From Paracoccus wurundjeri (GTDB taxonomy: Bacteria; Pseudomonadota; Alphaproteobacteria; Rhodobacterales; Rhodobacteraceae): a stretch of DNA of 64,000 bases. Below, piece after piece: positions 62,004 to 64,000 of this stretch. The translations under genes and the position numbers were made by a program. Positions within the stretch are counted from its first letter, which is position 1; each line of letters begins with the position of its first letter. The stretch spans positions 1-64,000 of the forward strand of contig NZ_JAUUTZ010000021.1 of assembly GCF_030678915.1 (NCBI RefSeq). Reading direction: 5' to 3'. Under the pieces are notes generated by a model. It had not been told where the DNA came from and did no database searches. It saw only the letters and a list, made by a program, of their open reading frames with translations.

Positions 62004-62769
62004 CTTCCACGGGCAGATATTCCCGCCGCGTGCTTCCCCATTGACCGCACCATCTCCGCCCGCCTCATGCCGTGGAACCCTTGCGCATGTTCGTGGCGGC
62101 GGGGTGATGCGCCTCTGCCGAGTCTTGCGAATTAAGGTTAATATAAAGAGATTAACCTATTGAATTAAGGTTAGTTCAGTGGGCGGCTGCGCGTTGCACA
62201 GAACGTTGATCTTCCCGGCGTGATTTACCCGCTACTGAAGCTCTGGCGTGGCCTCAAGCCGGACGCGACCGGTACGCCGAAACATTGACGGATCTGGCCG
62301 GGTGCGATCCGGGGCAGCAGCGTCCCGATGGCGGCGAAACCCCACCAATTTGGCCGGTGTTATTTCGCGATCCGCCGATATGCATAGTTGAACACGGCGT
62401 CGCCAAAATTTCAGAAAATCTTTCCATAGAAATTTTGCTGTAAAAACCGCGGTAACGAGACCTCTTCCGTGCAGCGTGATTCTGATGAAACGCAGGATCG
62501 CGATCACGTCGGGTTTATCCTGATCCGCTGGCGCCGGTGCCATGGCGTTGTCGGTGCTGTTCCACATTCGATGGATGGCTTCCGGACTGCCATACACACC
62601 GTCCACCACTTGCCTGATGGCTGAAATCGGCCAAGTTCAATGGTATAATCAGGCGGAACCATGCCTAATGATACGAATTTACGACCCCACGGCTTTGTGC
62701 GGTTGTGTTGAAGACTCATGGTCGTGGAAGAATACACCCGTCGACACACGCAACCATAAGGAGTCTGAC
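62004..62769. other. Long intergenic region with A/T-rich motifs, no convincing gene
   Basis: This 766-base stretch is the largest gap in the window. At 62131-62174 it holds three TTAAGGTTA-like motifs (ATTAAGGTTAAT, ATTAACCTAT, AATTAAGGTTAG), related to the 31012-31048 inverted repeat. The section 62380-62470 is clearly lower in G+C than its surroundings. Minus-strand frames at 62232-62609 and 62504-62749 have no family signature and no ribosome-binding site I would trust. It may contain decayed genes; a promoter for the EF-hand gene should lie at its right end. Confidence 0.55.
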
Positions 62770-63231
62770 GTGAAACTGAAGATCAAAGCAGGATTGCTAT
62801 CTTCCATTGCCTGCCTGGGCACGGTCGCAATGTTGAGTTCTGCCAGCGCCGCCGGTTTTAGCGAATTGGATGCGAATGCGGACGGTCAGCTCGACCTGGC
62901 CGAGTTGGAGGCAAGCTTCGGTGCAAATGCCCAAAGCACGCTGGAAGCCTATGACAGCGATGGCGATGGCATGATCAGCGTCGCAGAGGCCGAGGCCATG
63001 GCCGCTGGTGCAGCGCCCGCCGCTCCGGATGCCGCGACAACGGCGGCGGAAGGCGAACTTGCGCCGGGTGTCGCAGAACCGGGCGCGGCCGCCGAAGCCG
63101 TCGAAGGCGAATTGCCGGCAGCCCCTGACGCCGCTGGCGCGGTCGATGGTGCGATCGAGCAGCAAGCGCTTCCGCCCGCTGCTCCGGGGGCGGAAGCCGG
63201 GGCAGGTGCCGGCATGGAAGTCACCGAGTGA
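62770..63231 (+). CDS. Exported EF-hand protein
   Basis: A 153-residue exported protein. A signal peptide (LLSSIACLGTVAMLSSASA, cleavage near residue 28) is followed by two EF-hand loops, D34-A-N-A-D-G-Q-L-D-L-A-E45 and D62-S-D-G-D-G-M-I-S-V-A-E73, both with the standard Ca-binding positions. An Ala/Pro/Glu-rich low-complexity tail (75-153) ends the protein. The start is GTG 62770, decided by AAGGAG six bases upstream; the long frame from 62542 has no such site. It probably binds Ca in the periplasm. Confidence 0.82.
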   Translation: MKLKIKAGLLSSIACLGTVAMLSSASAAGFSELDANADGQLDLAELEASFGANAQSTLEAYDSDGDGMISVAEAEAMAAGAAPAAPDAATTAAEGELAPGVAEPGAAAEAVEGELPAAPDAAGAVDGAIEQQALPPAAPGAEAGAGAGMEVTE

Positions 63232-63254
63232 TCTGACTTGAATCGCTCTGGCAT

Positions 63255-63290
63255 GCCCCGGCCAATGATCTGGCCGGGGCTTCGCATTTG
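63255..63290 (+). terminator. Rho-independent terminator after the EF-hand gene
   Basis: A perfect 10-bp stem, GCCCCGGCCA (63255-63264) with TGGCCGGGGC (63271-63280), and a 6-base loop, followed by TTCGCATTT. It lies 23 bases past the stop. Confidence 0.75.
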
Positions 63291-63372
63291 CGGATAACGG
63301 TTTCCCGGTATCTTGTGATCCTGCCCCCACAGCCCCTATGCTGGGCCGCGAAGAGCAGTGCAGAGGCTCGGG

Positions 63373-64000
63373 ATGAAAGAGAAAACCATCAATCTCGCAT
63401 TGCAGGGTGGCGGCGCGCATGGCGCCTATGCATGGGGCGTTCTCGACCGGCTTCTGGATGAAAGCTGGCTGGGCATTGCCGCGATTACCGGGACCTCGGC
63501 GGGTGCCCTGAACGGCGCCGCTCTGAAAGCCGGGCTGGCGCGGCATAGCGGTCCGAGGGGCCGGCAGGCGGCGCGCGAGAATCTGGATTTTCTATGGGGC
63601 GAGGTCGGGCAGATTTCGGACAACAATGTCGTCCGGTGGCTGTATTCCATGGCTCCGATGCCACGCGGCCTGCAACGCCTGACCGAGATGTTTTCGCCGG
63701 CCGCATGGATGGACAACCTGACACGAGTTTTCAGCCCGTATGATTACGGCCCGTTCTATTCCAATCCGCTGGGGTCGGTATTGCGCGGGCTGCCCTATCC
63801 GGGGTTCAGCAGCGAGAAGGGGCCAGAGCTTTTCGTGGCGGCGACGAATGTACGCACCGGGCGGATCCGAATCTTCACCGGGGCTCAGGCGACGCCGGAC
63901 GCGGTCATGGCCTCGGCCTGCCTGCCGAACCTGTTTCGCGCCATCGAGCTGCGCGACCCCGTAACCGGCGAAACCGATGCATATTGGGACGGCGGGTTCA
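63373..64000 (+). CDS. Patatin-like phospholipase (3' end outside window)
   Basis: Partial gene: the first 209 codons are present and the frame is open to the window end. The oxyanion motif GGGAHG (12-17), the nucleophile Ser42 in TGTSAG and the DGGF beginning near the cut (Asp of the Ser-Asp dyad) identify a patatin/RssA-type hydrolase of lipid esters. No signal peptide is seen, so it is probably cytoplasmic or peripheral on the inner membrane. ATG 63373 follows TCGGG, a weak ribosome-binding site. Confidence 0.88.
   Translation, partial: MKEKTINLALQGGGAHGAYAWGVLDRLLDESWLGIAAITGTSAGALNGAALKAGLARHSGPRGRQAARENLDFLWGEVGQISDNNVVRWLYSMAPMPRGLQRLTEMFSPAAWMDNLTRVFSPYDYGPFYSNPLGSVLRGLPYPGFSSEKGPELFVAATNVRTGRIRIFTGAQATPDAVMASACLPNLFRAIELRDPVTGETDAYWDGGF

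Noticed and set aside
62504..62749. 81-codon minus-strand frame, considered as a transposase remnant
   Set aside because: I could not match it to a transposase motif (no DDE pattern) or see terminal inverted repeats. Kept only as part of the unexplained gap.
1..64000. tRNA, rRNA, CRISPR arrays and insertion sequences
   Set aside because: I looked for T-loop patterns, regular repeat-spacer spacing and transposase genes and found none. Small non-canonical RNAs cannot be excluded by eye.

Overview
The window reads as chromosome of an alphaproteobacterium of the Rhodobacteraceae/Paracoccaceae type, most like Paracoccus. This is an inference from high G+C, tightly overlapping operons (ATGA, TAATG and GTGA junctions), alphaproteobacterial AddAB, and several families typical of that group: DUF6456, DUF6477, DUF3035, DUF1674 and a smo/mtl polyol transport operon. 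I see no rRNA, tRNA, CRISPR array, transposase or prophage gene. Most of the window is housekeeping chromosome with some accessory modules.

Layout. 1-4753: homopolymer-rich edge, then a four-gene signalling operon (cNMP/CBS/nucleotidyltransferase protein, small membrane protein, receiver-only response regulator, membrane PAS protein fused to a DnaQ-type exonuclease). 4781-6071: a secreted protein and a TerB/J-domain co-chaperone. 6230-13910 (minus strand): a sugar-alcohol catabolic operon made of HAD phosphatase, SorC-type regulator, SmoEFGK ABC transporter and MtlK dehydrogenase, with a visible promoter and operator cluster. 14176-18632: HerA-like ATPase, DUF6477, a DUF6456 gene broken by one in-frame amber codon, OxyR and a small membrane protein. 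18654-21244: a sensor kinase/response regulator pair. 21463-25710: CHCC zinc-finger protein, ABC ATPase without a permease, HIT hydrolase, and a divergent glycosyltransferase/sulfotransferase pair. 25916-28410: ECF sigma factor coupled to a membrane-anchored VWA protein. 28604-34587: HAD phosphatase, ornithine cyclodeaminase-like enzyme, MscL, alanine dehydrogenase with a divergent Lrp-type regulator, and succinate-semialdehyde dehydrogenase.

34692-37889 (minus): circularly permuted ATP-grasp, alpha-E and transglutaminase operon, a predicted peptide-ligation module. 38277-42413 (minus): rsmB, purH, lspA and a DUF3035 lipoprotein. 42480-49076: DUF1674, amidase, aminotransferase, FtsK and a DUF2268 protease. 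49084-53123: N-formylglutamate amidohydrolase, pyruvate kinase, L35 and L20, and an SH3 protein. 53211-61963: a TsaE-AmgK fusion, MurU, AddB, AddA and thioredoxin, linking tRNA modification, peptidoglycan recycling and double-strand break repair. 62770-64000: an EF-hand protein and a patatin-like phospholipase cut by the window end.

A dispersed intergenic repeat with core GGTATTTGGACAAAGAAG occurs five times. Nothing here is certainly a new system. The best leads are the in-frame amber DUF6456 gene, the membrane PAS-exonuclease operon, the sigma/VWA pair with a palindrome at its start, the TsaE-AmgK fusion, and the ATP-grasp/alpha-E/transglutaminase module.
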